Origin: Caldibacillus debilis DSM 16016
GTDB taxonomy: Bacteria; Bacillota; Bacilli; Bacillales; Caldibacillaceae
Direction of reading: 5' to 3'
NCBI RefSeq assembly: GCF_000383875.1
Contig: NZ_KB912916.1
Span: forward strand, 43,955-107,954
DNA: 64,000 nucleotides
Shown: positions 18,586 through 27,630 of the stretch, piece by piece
Layout: every line of letters begins with the position of its first letter
How positions within the stretch are numbered: the first letter of the stretch is position 1
The notes under the pieces: model-generated
What the model was told of the DNA's origin: nothing
Databases searched by the model: none
Seen by the model: only the letters and a program-made list of their open reading frames with translations
Translations under genes and position numbers: made by a program

Positions 18586-19461
18586 TTGAAAAAATTAATC
18601 GCTTTGGATTTGGACGGCACCTTGCTGAACCGGAACAGCGAGATCAGCGGGGAGAACATCCGGGCGATCCGGGATGCGCAAAAGCATGGGATGGAAGTCG
18701 TCATCGCGACGGGGAGGGCCCATTTTGATGTTCGGGAAATCTTTAAAGATACGGGCATCCGGACATGGGTCATCGCCGCGAACGGGGCGACGATCCATGA
18801 CCCGGAGGGGAAGCTGTTTTTTTCCGTCCCGCTGGATAAAGATCGGGCAGTCGAAATTCTGGCGTGGCTCGAACGGGAAGGCTATTATTATGAAGTGATC
18901 AGCGATGCCGCCATCTTCACGCCGCAAAACGCAAGGGAGATTTTGGCCGTCGAGATGGATCGGCTGAAAAGCGCCAACCCGGAACTGGATATCGAAGAGC
19001 TGAAGGAATCCGCCGAAAAACAATACGGGCAATTCGGATTTTCCTTCATTTCTTCCTATCAAGATCTGTTGGATCCTTCGATTCCGGTCTACAATATCCT
19101 CGCCTTTTCTTTTGACGAAGAAAAGCTGAAAAAAGGCAAGGAAAAATTCAAGGATTGCCGTGACCTGACCTTGGTCTCATCCGCCAAATACAATTTTGAA
19201 TTGGAGCATGTCGAGGCTTCCAAAGGGAAGGCGCTGCATAGGCTCGCAACGGAATTGGGGATTCCCATGAGCGAAACCGTAGCGGTCGGGGACAGCCTGA
19301 ATGACTGCTCGATGATCGCCGCGGCAGGAACGGGGATCGCCATGGGGAACGCCGCGGAGGAAGTGAAAAAAATCGCCGATGAAGTGACCTTGACGAACGA
19401 CGAACACGGGGTGGCGCACGCGATCCGCAGGCTGCTGCAAGAAGCCGGGGCGGAAAAATAA
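18586..19461 (+). CDS. Cof-type HAD-IIB family hydrolase
   Basis: A 291-residue phosphatase of the haloacid dehalogenase superfamily, probably acting on sugar phosphates or flavin/pyridoxal phosphates. Motif I is DLDGTLLNR (residues 6-14, nucleophile Asp), motif II the threonine in VVIATGRAH, and motif IV GDSLNDCSMI near the C terminus, with the large type-IIB cap between. The start is TTG at 18586 with AGGGGG 8 bases upstream. It is monocistronic, ending at the terminator at 19543. The exact substrate cannot be read. Confidence 0.88.
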   Translation: MKKLIALDLDGTLLNRNSEISGENIRAIRDAQKHGMEVVIATGRAHFDVREIFKDTGIRTWVIAANGATIHDPEGKLFFSVPLDKDRAVEILAWLEREGYYYEVISDAAIFTPQNAREILAVEMDRLKSANPELDIEELKESAEKQYGQFGFSFISSYQDLLDPSIPVYNILAFSFDEEKLKKGKEKFKDCRDLTLVSSAKYNFELEHVEASKGKALHRLATELGIPMSETVAVGDSLNDCSMIAAAGTGIAMGNAAEEVKKIADEVTLTNDEHGVAHAIRRLLQEAGAEK

Positions 19462-19542
19462 ACATCGCGCGGATGGCGTCCATTCTCTGCGGGACGCGGG
19501 CGTGCATTTGGACCGGAAACAGGGAAATTTCCTGGCGCCATT

Positions 19543-19583
19543 GCCGAAAAACCCCGAAGCGGGGTTCGGCATGGCTTTTTTTT
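19543..19583 (+). terminator. Terminator of the HAD hydrolase gene
   Basis: GCCGAA plus CCCC pair with GGGGTTCGGC (19561-19570) around a short loop; a run of eight T residues follows. Confidence 0.75.
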
Positions 19584-19589
19584 ATTTTG

Positions 19590-20060
19590 GCAATGGGGCA
19601 GGCGGGCGTTCCTTTGCCAAAACCAAAAGATCGGGAAGAATTATGTTTTTCTTTTGGCAAGGGATGGGGCGGGCAGGGCCGGACAAGGGAACCCGGCATC
19701 AGTTTGAGACATTGCTTCCCTGATGCAAACCCGGACAAAAGGAAGCGCCCGTTTTTGCTCCACTTGTTGGCTCTCGATCAACCGGAGACGGGCGGAAAAG
19801 GCGGAGCGGAAGAGGGGAACAGTGAAGGCTGAAAGAAGGACGATGGCCCGAGAAAGAAACGCGTGAATTTCCTCCCTGAGGAATTCCTCCTTCCTCCAAT
19901 CGGGCGCCAACGCGGGTGGTTCAGCCGGCACCAGGCCGGTTTTTTCCCATTCCCCCGGCCCAAAATCCTTTGCACTTTTTCTATCCGTTGATTTTGTATG
20001 GGCCAATTTTATTGGAAAAATCGGCAGCGGAAAAAAGCGGACTGAATAAAGTTTTCTTCT
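19590..20060. other. Intergenic region before the ECF sigma gene
   Basis: No gene I can support. A 147-codon minus-strand frame exists but has no ribosome binding site and no recognisable family. A short palindrome GAGGAATTCCTC is at 19878-19889. Confidence 0.35.
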
Positions 20061-20061
20061 T

Positions 20062-20094
20062 TGAAACTTTTTGGCCGGCCCCATGGCTCTAATA
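20062..20094 (+). promoter_or_regulatory. Probable ECF-type autoregulated promoter
   Basis: TGAAAC followed by TTTTT at 20062-20071 and CTCTAATA at about 20087-20094 fit the extracytoplasmic-function sigma pattern (TGAAAC, about 16-18 bases, CGTCTAAT-like) with two mismatches in the -10. The position, just ahead of the sigma gene, suggests self-activation. Confidence 0.5.
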
Positions 20095-20116
20095 AACAGG
20101 GAAGGGGGATACGGAT

Positions 20117-20662
20117 ATGGAGCATCTGGAACTGATCCGAAAAGCGAAAACGGGTGACCCGGAAAGCTTTGAAAAACTTCTGTCCCTATACGGCGACCGA
20201 TTATACCGGACCGCTTTTCTTTATGCGGGCAACCGGGAAGACGCCTTGGACATCATTCAGGAGACGGCTTGCAAGGCCTTTTTGGCGATCGGGAACCTGA
20301 AGGAAGAGAAATATTTTTCCACATGGCTGACGAGAATTTTGCTGAATGCCGCCTATGAATTTCTGCGGAAAAGAAAACGGGATATCCCCTTTGCATCGGT
20401 TGAAAAATTTTCGGACGGGACGGAATCCATCAGGATGGAATCGATGGATTTGGTCCGGGCCATTCAACGATTGAGAAAGTCATACCGTGATGCCATTATT
20501 CTGTTTTACTATCAGGATCTTCCGATCAAAGAAGTGGCGAAAATCATGAAGGTCCCCGAAGGGACCGTCAAGACCTATCTCAAGAGAGGAAAGGAAGAAT
20601 TGAAATCCATTTTGGAAGGGTGGGAATTTGATGAAAGAAGGATGGCACCTGGAAAAATATAA
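20117..20662 (+). CDS. ECF RNA polymerase sigma factor
   Basis: A 181-residue group IV sigma factor. Region 2 (YGDRLYRTAFLYAGNREDAL, then DIIQETACKAF) occupies about residues 25-60; region 4 (YQDLPIKEVAKIMKVPEGTV followed by KTYLKRG) about 135-165. AAGGGGG precedes the ATG. The anti-sigma gene begins within its 3' end, a typical translationally coupled sigma/anti-sigma pair. The extracellular signal is unknown. An ECF-like promoter lies just upstream. Confidence 0.92.
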   Translation: MEHLELIRKAKTGDPESFEKLLSLYGDRLYRTAFLYAGNREDALDIIQETACKAFLAIGNLKEEKYFSTWLTRILLNAAYEFLRKRKRDIPFASVEKFSDGTESIRMESMDLVRAIQRLRKSYRDAIILFYYQDLPIKEVAKIMKVPEGTVKTYLKRGKEELKSILEGWEFDERRMAPGKI

Positions 20663-21635
20663 CGCCATCGAAGTGCCGGAAAAAGAGGTCCGGGAGGCGA
20701 TACGGGCGGGAATCCGAAAGGCCGGTCTTTCCGTTTCCAAGAAGAAAAGAAGAAAAACAGGCCCCCTCCTTCTTTCTGCGGCGGCCGCCGCACTGTTCTT
20801 GGCATCCGGAATTTTCCTTTCTCCCGTCGCTGATGTATTGGCTAAAGTCCCCTTCATCGGCCAATTGTACGGCAATTTCGATGACTTGGTCGGCAAACAT
20901 TTGGAATCGCAGCAGCTGATCACCCGGTTAAACCAGTCGGCGGCGGATAAAGGGATAAAGGTAAAAATTACCAGCGCCTATTATGATGGTGCCATTCTGG
21001 GAGCGACCTTTGATGTCAACGGCAAAGTCAAAGGGAACGGCGCTGATCCGCCCTACGCCTTTTATGAGATTTTTGGCGGCGATGAACGGATTTCCGACAG
21101 CAAAGAACTGGTCCGCTTGGAGCCGAAAGGGAAAGGTTTCACCGGCCACATCCAATTGTATTATCCCGCGTCCGATCTGCCCGAAAACGCCACGTTTCCG
21201 CTGGCGTTCAAAGCGATCGGCGAAACCGAAGGAGCATGGAAGTTTAACGTCCCGGTGGAGCAACTGCCGTATGAAAAGCTGAAAATGGATAAAGCGGTAT
21301 CGAAGCAAGGCATCCGCATCCATTTCGATTCCATGATTGTCGGAAAAGCCTCGACCGCCATCGATTACACGGCCATTTTTCCGAAGGGCGGGGAAGAAAA
21401 CCAGGTCCGGTTGGAGATTTACGATGACGATGGCGAAATAAAATCCCTGATGGACGGCATCGACTTGGAGGTGAAAAAAGAGGGGCAGCAGGTCATTGTG
21501 AAAGGGAGGACCATCATTTTGCAGCCGTTGAATGGCGACAGGCCTTCGTTGACGGTTTATCCGAAGGTTGCCCTTGCCGGCGAAGATCCGAATCAGCCTT
21601 TGGAATTGGAACCCTTCCGCATCGATTTCAAATAA
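20631..21635 (+). CDS. DUF4179-containing anti-sigma factor
   Basis: A 334-residue membrane protein expected to hold the upstream sigma factor inactive. A short cytoplasmic segment (1-42) is followed by one membrane helix (GPLLLSAAAAALFLASGIFL, about 44-63) and a large extracellular DUF4179 region. Start: ATG at 20631 after GGAAGGGTGGG, overlapping the sigma gene by 32 bases. A terminator follows at 21649. The cytoplasmic part lacks the zinc-binding Cys motif of ZAS anti-sigmas. The DUF4179 assignment rests on context and layout. Confidence 0.8.
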   Translation: MKEGWHLEKYNAIEVPEKEVREAIRAGIRKAGLSVSKKKRRKTGPLLLSAAAAALFLASGIFLSPVADVLAKVPFIGQLYGNFDDLVGKHLESQQLITRLNQSAADKGIKVKITSAYYDGAILGATFDVNGKVKGNGADPPYAFYEIFGGDERISDSKELVRLEPKGKGFTGHIQLYYPASDLPENATFPLAFKAIGETEGAWKFNVPVEQLPYEKLKMDKAVSKQGIRIHFDSMIVGKASTAIDYTAIFPKGGEENQVRLEIYDDDGEIKSLMDGIDLEVKKEGQQVIVKGRTIILQPLNGDRPSLTVYPKVALAGEDPNQPLELEPFRIDFK

Positions 21636-21648
21636 AGAAGCGAAAACG

Positions 21649-21678
21649 GCCGGATCCGAACGGGGATTCGGCTGTTTT
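21649..21678 (+). terminator. Terminator of the sigma/anti-sigma operon
   Basis: GCCGGATCC (21649-21657) pairs with GGATTCGGC (21664-21672) with one G-U pair, then TGTTTT. Confidence 0.65.
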
Positions 21679-21893
21679 CTATACAGTTTTTCATTTTTCC
21701 TGCAAGAAATATTGGATCTTTCCGCTCACCGAACCTTCGGCCGGAATCTGCGAGGGTATCCCAAAAGCGGCTATCGATGCGAACACTTTTGGGGTACTCT
21801 TTTTTATTGCGGCTGGATTACGAAAAATTTGTTAAAATGGTTTTTACTAAAATATTCCACTTATACTTGCTGCAGGATGGTCAGAGGAAAAAA

Positions 21894-22301
21894 GATGGAT
21901 AAGGGGATCATCTAGAAAAAATCTCAATTTCTATCCTTGTAATCATGATGATCGTATCGGGCGCGATCGATATGGACCGCATGAAAAACGTCGTCCTTTG
22001 AAGCGGTGGTCGATCTCGAAAAAAACGCGATAATTATACATGGTAACGATGAAATCATTTTACAGGATAAAAACGGCATTGAGACGGTAATGGATGATTT
22101 CGCCAAGATGAAGCTGAGAAAAAACGGATGCCGGAAGATCTGAAGGAAAGCTATTGGATCAGGATCAAAGAAAAGAAGAAGCTGAAATATGGATTAACCC
22201 TTTATGATCATGACCTCACCATCTATTACTTCGATACAAGAAAAACTGTTGGATATGAAATCATAAATAAACCGGGGTTAAAGATTTATGTAGTATCATA
22301 G
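21894..22301 (+). pseudogene. Frameshifted gene for a small hypothetical protein
   Basis: Three frames join into one protein: SISILVIMMIVSGAIDMDRM (a possible signal or membrane segment), then VVDLEKNAIIIHGNDEIILQ with KNGIETVMDDF, then KKLKYGLTLYDHDLTIYYFD to TAG at 22299-22301. At least two frameshifts. I do not recognise the family. Confidence 0.5.
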
Positions 22302-23006
22302 GGTGCCTGCATAGCCGCGAATAATCGCGGGCATAACCCTTTTTCTTGCGGTCCGGGACGAAGCCGGCTATATTTTGAATCACATGATATCCATGGAGAG
22401 AAGCCGTGCTTTCTTTCAAGGGGAGTGGGCGGACACTTTATGGAGAGCGCTTTCTCTTTTTTGCCAGTGGAAAGATCCGATCCCCGGGAAAAATTGACGT
22501 CAGCTGTCGATTTGTGCCGCCTGGTATATTCGGCAATAATGAGGCAGAGACGTTTTAAGATCATCGCCACCCGCAGCGGCAAGGTCGCCGGCCGATGCGG
22601 CGCCGTTTACTCCTTAAAAAAGGAAGAGCTTTTTTAGAGGCATTTAACCATGGATGCGCAAACCGGGGCTATGATGAAACGGGTCCTGCCATTCCCTTTT
22701 GGCCCCGCTAAGCCCCCCTGCCCGTGAAGGCGGCCCGCCGCGGAACGGAACGTCCGTCCCGAACGGAAAAGAATATCGGGGCCTTTCATGAATTGCCGAT
22801 GGATGGTAAATATCCCGGTCCGGCGTACTTTAAGAGGCGCATCCAAGTTTTCATGAAACGGCCAAAGGATGGTAAACTTGTTTACGGTCCATTTTTCTTC
22901 AAAGGGACGGCGGATATTGAAGGACGGGACGTCGAGCCACCGTCCCGGTCCGGCTGCTGCCGGAATGCCCCAGACGCTCGTTAATGACAGACGATGGAGG
23001 TTATCG
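22302..23006. other. Intergenic region upstream of the SF0329-like gene
   Basis: CCGCGA/TCGCGG hairpin at 22315-22330 followed by a T-rich stretch may end the pseudogene transcript. The rest contains only frames without ribosome binding sites until GGAGG at 22996. Confidence 0.4.
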
Positions 23007-23591
23007 ATGAGGTGGAGCAAACTGAAAAAACAATTGGAAGATTTCCTTTGTCCTGCCCTGAAAGGCCGTGTGGAATATTGGGTCACGAATTACCGGAAAG
23101 CCCATGACCGCCTGGGAAGAGCGTACATTACCATCGACGGAAAGGAAGTCATCAACATGTGCACGTTGAAGAAAGAAATCGCCGTCTTCCAAATGGAAAA
23201 AGCCTTGATGGACCGCGGGGAAAATTTTTCGGATATGACGGCCGGCGGAAATGGAGCCCCTGAGCTGCCGAAAGAGGCGGACTTCCCGGAAGAGGCGATG
23301 GCGGAAATGGACGATCCCGGCAGGATCAACGAATGGGCCCATCAAATGGCTGAAAAACAGAACCTCTTCGCCCAATACGATTTTTTTGCCGCTGCCGCAC
23401 AATTTTTGCAGACACCGATCCGGGAATCGCTGAAATCCGGCCATCCCATCATCAAGGGAATGGCGCTTCTTGACCGGAGGGTAGGGAAAAGGACCCTCCT
23501 CGCTTTGAAGGATGCCATGGAACAAGAAAATGACCTTGTCAAATTTTTTTATAAGCTGAGGTGTAAGGCGGAATCCATTCAAATCGATTAA
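23007..23591 (+). CDS. SF0329 family protein
   Basis: A 194-residue soluble protein of unknown function. The start RWSKLKKQLEDFL, followed by LKGRVEYWVTNYRKAHDRLG and IDGKEVINMCT, is the conserved N-terminal half of SF0329 proteins; the C-terminal half is helical and ends near KDAMEQENDLVKFFYKLR. Start is ATG at 23007 after GGAGG; longer in-frame starts have no ribosome binding site. A terminator follows at 23623, so it is probably transcribed alone. Confidence 0.7.
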   Translation: MRWSKLKKQLEDFLCPALKGRVEYWVTNYRKAHDRLGRAYITIDGKEVINMCTLKKEIAVFQMEKALMDRGENFSDMTAGGNGAPELPKEADFPEEAMAEMDDPGRINEWAHQMAEKQNLFAQYDFFAAAAQFLQTPIRESLKSGHPIIKGMALLDRRVGKRTLLALKDAMEQENDLVKFFYKLRCKAESIQID

Positions 23592-23622
23592 TTCGGAATG
23601 GTCCCATACAAAAATGTTGTTG

Positions 23623-23668
23623 CCCCTTTCCATTGGGCAAGTCGCGTCCTATTGGAAAAGGGGTTTTT
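23623..23668 (+). terminator. Terminator of the SF0329-like gene
   Basis: CCCCTTTCCA (23623-23632) pairs with TGGAAAAGGGG, ending at 23663 with one bulged A, followed by five T residues. Confidence 0.65.
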
Positions 23669-23852
23669 CTTTCCTAAGGACTTCCTGGGCGGCTCTCCCA
23701 CAAAACGTCGAACCCGAAGATGCTTCCGTTTTCCGTAAAAGGATCCGGGTCCTGGCCTTGCGGGCGGCCGTTTTCAAATGCCGTGCCCGATTCTGATAAA
23801 CTAGAAATGACTTGAACAAAAAGACTTCCCATTGAAAAAGGAGCAGTTGCGG

Positions 23853-25277
23853 ATGAACAACCGGGAAATGGTACAAAAGCTGTGGAATTTATGCAATATC
23901 CTCCGGGATGATGGCATTACCTACCATCAATACGTGACGGAGTTGACATACTTGCTTTTCCTGAAAATGATGAAGGAAACCGGGCAGGAATACATGATCC
24001 CGGAAAAATACCGCTGGGATTCGTTGGTGGAAAAGGACGGAGCGGAACTGAAGGGACATTACGCCCGGCTGCTGACGGATTTGGGAAAGGAAGAAAATCA
24101 ACTTTTAAGGCAGATTTATCATGATGCCAAATCCAACATCCGGAAGCCGGAAAATTTGCGGAAAATCATCCAATCCATCAACCATTTGGATTGGTATAAC
24201 GCGAAGCAGGAAGGGCTGGGCGACTTATATGAAGGTCTTTTGGAAAAAAATGCCAGCGAATTCAAGTCGGGAGCGGGCCAATATTTTACTCCCCGGGTCC
24301 TCGTGAACGTTATGGTCGAGCTGGTCGACCCCCAGCCCGGGGAACGTTGCCACGACCCGGCCGCGGGCACCTTCGGGTTTATGGTCGCCGCCGCCCGGCA
24401 TGTGCGGGAGCAAACGGGACAATATTCCCGCTTATCCGATGAAGAAGTCAAGTTTCAAAAGTATCAGGCCTTTTCCGGAGTCGAACTCGTTCCCGACACC
24501 CACCGCCTGGCGGTCATGAATGCCCTGCTGCACGATATCCACGGAGAAATTGTGTTGGGGGACACCCTTTCGCCCCTCGGCGAAAGACTGAAAAATTTCG
24601 ATGTGATCTTGACCAATCCGCCCTTCGGTACGAAAAAGGGGGGAGAGAGGGTGAAGCGCAACGATTTTACCTTCCAAACGGCGAACAAACAGCTCAATTT
24701 CCTCCAGCATGTCTACCGGGCATTAAAACCGGACGGGAAGGCCCGGGCCGCCGTCGTCGTCCCGGATAACGTTTTGTTCGAAGAGGGCATCGGTGCCGAC
24801 ATCCGCCGGGAATTGATGGAGATGTGCAATCTGCACACCATCTTGCGCCTGCCCACGGGCATTTTTTACGCCCCGGGGGTGAAGACGAACGTTTTATTTT
24901 TTACGAGGGGAGAAAAGGATACGGGCAACACGAAGGAGGTGTGGGTCTACGACCTGCGGACGGACATGCCTTCCTTCGGAAAACGGAATCCGTTGACAAG
25001 GGAGCATTTTACCGGGTTTATCCGGGCCTATACGGCCGAAGACCGCAGGCAGGTGAAAGATGAGCGCTGGAACGTGTTCACCCGGGAGGAAATCGCGAAA
25101 AACGGCGACAACCTGGACATCGGGCTCCTTTCCTTCGCCCCCCTTTACAACCCGGAAAAATTGCCGGACCCGATCGCCAAGTCGGAAGAGGCGGTGGAAA
25201 AGCTGGGCATGGCCATTTCTTTAATCAATGAAGTGATCGCCGAATTGAAGGCCGCCGAACAAAGGGGCAGGCGTTGA
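23853..25277 (+). CDS. hsdM: Type I restriction-modification DNA methyltransferase subunit (HsdM)
   Basis: An N6-adenine methylase of 474 residues. The N-terminal helical HsdM domain (about 1-125) is followed by SAM motif I DPAAGTFGFM (about 165-175) and catalytic motif IV NPPFGT (about 250). Length is normal for HsdM. AAAGGAG lies upstream of the ATG at 23853. The striking point is isolation: no specificity subunit (HsdS) or nuclease (HsdR) flanks it. It ends 150 bases before an unrelated DUF1648 gene. It may be the residue of a lost system, or use an HsdS encoded elsewhere. Confidence 0.9.
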   Translation: MNNREMVQKLWNLCNILRDDGITYHQYVTELTYLLFLKMMKETGQEYMIPEKYRWDSLVEKDGAELKGHYARLLTDLGKEENQLLRQIYHDAKSNIRKPENLRKIIQSINHLDWYNAKQEGLGDLYEGLLEKNASEFKSGAGQYFTPRVLVNVMVELVDPQPGERCHDPAAGTFGFMVAAARHVREQTGQYSRLSDEEVKFQKYQAFSGVELVPDTHRLAVMNALLHDIHGEIVLGDTLSPLGERLKNFDVILTNPPFGTKKGGERVKRNDFTFQTANKQLNFLQHVYRALKPDGKARAAVVVPDNVLFEEGIGADIRRELMEMCNLHTILRLPTGIFYAPGVKTNVLFFTRGEKDTGNTKEVWVYDLRTDMPSFGKRNPLTREHFTGFIRAYTAEDRRQVKDERWNVFTREEIAKNGDNLDIGLLSFAPLYNPEKLPDPIAKSEEAVEKLGMAISLINEVIAELKAAEQRGRR

Positions 25278-25427
25278 AAGAGGTTCGGCGCACGAGGCGG
25301 ACCGGGAGAGTGAAACGAAATGCTCGGCTGCCCCGTAAATTCTTTTGCAACCCTCCGGGTCTTTTTCATCGGAAGGCCATTGATTCTTTCTTCAATCAGG
25401 AAAGATGCCGGGAAGGAGGTGCATACG

Positions 25428-25933
25428 ATGGCGGAATGGTCCGCGCGACCGCGGATCAAAATACCGAAGACGAGAAGCGAACGGTTTGGGATCTGATCGG
25501 CGCCGTTTCGTATTTCGGATCCGTCCTGTTTTTGGTCGTTGTTTGGGAACTCCTCCCGGCGTCCGTCCCCGCCCATTTCAACGCGGCCGGGGAGGTCGAC
25601 CGCTGGGGTTCCAAAGGGGAACTTCTCTTGTTGCCCATGATGGGGGCGTTTATCTTTTTCCTTCTCCATATTTTGGAAAAATTCCCCGAAATCCATAATT
25701 ATCCGAGGCGATTCAATGAAAAAAATGCGGCCAGCTTTTACTTGGCCAGCCGGAAGATGATGAATCAAATCAAAAATATTTGTTTGGCCATTTTCGCATT
25801 CCTTCTGTTCGAATCGGCCTCCATCGCCTTGGGATGGCGGGACGGGATCGGCATATGGCTTTTGCCCATTATGACAGCCGCCTTACTTTTTCCGATCGTC
25901 ATCGGGATTGTCAGGCAAAAAAGGATCAAGTAA
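25428..25933 (+). pseudogene. DUF1648 membrane protein gene with an apparent frameshift
   Basis: AAGGAGGTG and an ATG at 25428 start a peptide containing RPRIKIPKTRSER, the conserved opening of DUF1648 proteins, but this frame stops at about 25496. The body continues one frame over as RTVWDLIGAVSYFGSVLFLV, with about four membrane segments and PAHFNAAGEVDRWGSKGELL, the DUF1648 signature. A single-base indel near 25480-25487 would restore one protein of about 168 residues. If the frame is intact in the organism, initiation could be at the ATG at 25436. DUF1648 proteins are membrane proteins of unknown function, some regulating sporulation or transport. Confidence 0.7.
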
Positions 25934-26249
25934 CTCCGGTTAGGGTGTTCGGGGGGGTTAAAAAAGATCGGGCTTTGCGGACGGTGATCATAAAAAGATC
26001 GACCGTCGGGGACCGGGGCGCCGGACTTGGATTCAGCGGATGATCGGCTCGGGGCGTTGCTGATTCCGATCACGGGACCGGGCGCCGATCCGGGCTCAGC
26101 GGCATCCCCTGGTTCCTTTTCAGGTCCCGCTTTTTTTGCCGGGAAAATGTGCGGGGATCCCTTTGGGTATCTGTACGATCGTCCCGGTTGATTTCCGTTC
26201 GGGGACCGGTCCCGCCCAAATTTTCCGGGGAACCGGCGGCATTTCCATA
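25934..26249. other. Intergenic region before the T-box promoter
   Basis: Short GC-rich inverted segments but no gene that I can support. Confidence 0.35.
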
Positions 26250-26277
26250 TTGACTTTCCAAAGGGAACGATTATAAT
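26250..26277 (+). promoter_or_regulatory. Sigma-A promoter of the T-box transcript
   Basis: TTGACT (26250-26255) and TATAAT (26272-26277) are 16 bases apart. Transcription would start near 26285, just before Stem I of the T-box leader. Confidence 0.7.
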
Positions 26278-26309
26278 AAAAAATAAATTATGAATAATTT
26301 CACATCTTC

Positions 26310-26617
26310 AAAGACCATGAAGGGGAAAAGTAGGATTCGGCCATTTTTCCCAGAGAGCTTCGGCAGGTGGAAAGAAGCAAAAATGCGAATCCGAACAATG
26401 GCCCCGGAGTTGCGTGCTGAACGCGGCCGTTTTTTCGGCCGTCAGTAGGTTCCGACGAGCTCGGTACTCGTTACAACTACCGCAGTATGAAGGCGCGATG
26501 CCGCAAGCGTCGATGCCGTAGTACTGGCTGAGGCCGTCTTGCGCGAGCGGGCGGTGAAGTAAGGTGGTACCACGTGAGCCCAACCACGTCCTTATCGTTT
26601 GATAATGGCGTGGTTTT
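26310..26617 (+). ncRNA. T-box riboswitch, probably sensing uncharged tRNA-Met
   Basis: Stem I is recognisable: GGGG-AAAAGTA-GGATTCG on the 5' side and CGAATCC-GAACAATGG-CCCC on the 3' side, with the AGAGAGC bulge (26352-26358) and GGTGGAAA distal loop. The T-box sequence AAGGTGGTACCACG is at 26561-26574, followed by a terminator (AACCACG/CGTGGTT, 26582-26610, then T7). ATG at 26398-26400 is the likely specifier; AAT in the adjacent register is the alternative. The antiterminator bulge TGGT pairs with a tRNA ending A-CCA, which fits Met (A73) and not Asn (G73). Downstream genes handle SAM and an ECF importer, also fitting methionine. Confidence 0.85.
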
Positions 26618-26704
26618 TTTATTCCGCGCAAAGCTCGGTCGCCCGCGGGGCATCCGGGCTTTTCCGGAGGGTTCAAAGATTTGTCGACAGCAGGAGGTGA
26701 AAGG

Positions 26705-27562
26705 GTGAACGGCTTATTGGTGCTGCAAACGGACTTCGGTTTGAGCGACGGAGCCGTATCGGCGATGTACGGGGTGGCCCTCGGCGTCAGCAGGGACATC
26801 CGGATCTTTGATCTGACCCACGACATTCCCCAGTACAATATTTGGGAGGCATCCTACCGGCTGTATCAGACCATCGCTTATTGGCCGGAAAATACCGTGT
26901 TCATTTCCGTGGTCGATCCGGGGGTCGGCACGGCAAGGAAAAGCATCGCCGTCCGGACGAAATCCAACCATGTGGTGGTGACCCCGGACAACGGAACGAT
27001 TACCCATATCAAAAAATATATCGGCATCGAAGATGTCCGGCTGATCGATGAGCAGGTACACCGGCTGCCCGGTTCGGCCCATTCCTACACCTTCTACGGC
27101 CGGGATGTTTATGCCTATGTCGGTGCCAAGCTGGCTTCGGGAAAGATCGCTTTTCATGAAACCGGGCCGGAAATTTCGCCGGAGGAAGTGGTGGAATTGC
27201 CGGTTTCTGAGGCGGTCATCCAGGATGGTGCCGTGAAGGGAAACATCGACGTTTTGGACGTCCGCTTCGGAAATCTGTGGACGAACATCGACCGGAGCCT
27301 GTTTTTGCAGCTGGGTGCGCAATACGGGGATTTATTCGAGGTCACCATTGAAAATTCCACCAGGCAAGTCTATAAAAATATTATGACCTTCGGACGTTCC
27401 TTTGCGGACAGCCATTTGGGCGAGCCCTTGTTGTATGTGAATTCCCTCGATAAGATCGGCGTCGCCATCAATCAGGGATCCTTTGCGAAGGCCTATCATA
27501 TCGAATCCGGCAACAAATGGAAGATCACGATCCGCAAGGTGGACGGGAAGAATTGCCAATGA
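26705..27562 (+). CDS. S-adenosyl-L-methionine hydroxide adenosyltransferase family protein
   Basis: A 285-residue enzyme of the DUF62/chlorinase-fluorinase fold, which hydrolyses SAM to adenosine and methionine using water as nucleophile. TDFGLSDG near residue 9, SVVDPGVGT near 75 and PDNGT near 98 are the family hallmarks. Start is GTG at 26705 with GGAGGTG upstream. It is the first gene after the T-box and lies 68 bases before the ECF S component, so both respond to the same amino-acid shortage signal. Cytoplasmic. Confidence 0.88.
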   Translation: MNGLLVLQTDFGLSDGAVSAMYGVALGVSRDIRIFDLTHDIPQYNIWEASYRLYQTIAYWPENTVFISVVDPGVGTARKSIAVRTKSNHVVVTPDNGTITHIKKYIGIEDVRLIDEQVHRLPGSAHSYTFYGRDVYAYVGAKLASGKIAFHETGPEISPEEVVELPVSEAVIQDGAVKGNIDVLDVRFGNLWTNIDRSLFLQLGAQYGDLFEVTIENSTRQVYKNIMTFGRSFADSHLGEPLLYVNSLDKIGVAINQGSFAKAYHIESGNKWKITIRKVDGKNCQ

Positions 27563-27630
27563 AGATGCACTTATTTTAGTTTCATTATTCAAAAAATTTT
27601 TAATAAAAAATCGGAAAAGGAGTGGGAAAA

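Noticed and set aside
19641-20084. 147-codon minus-strand frame before the ECF sigma gene
   Set aside because: No ribosome binding site or family signal, and it covers the promoter of the sigma gene.
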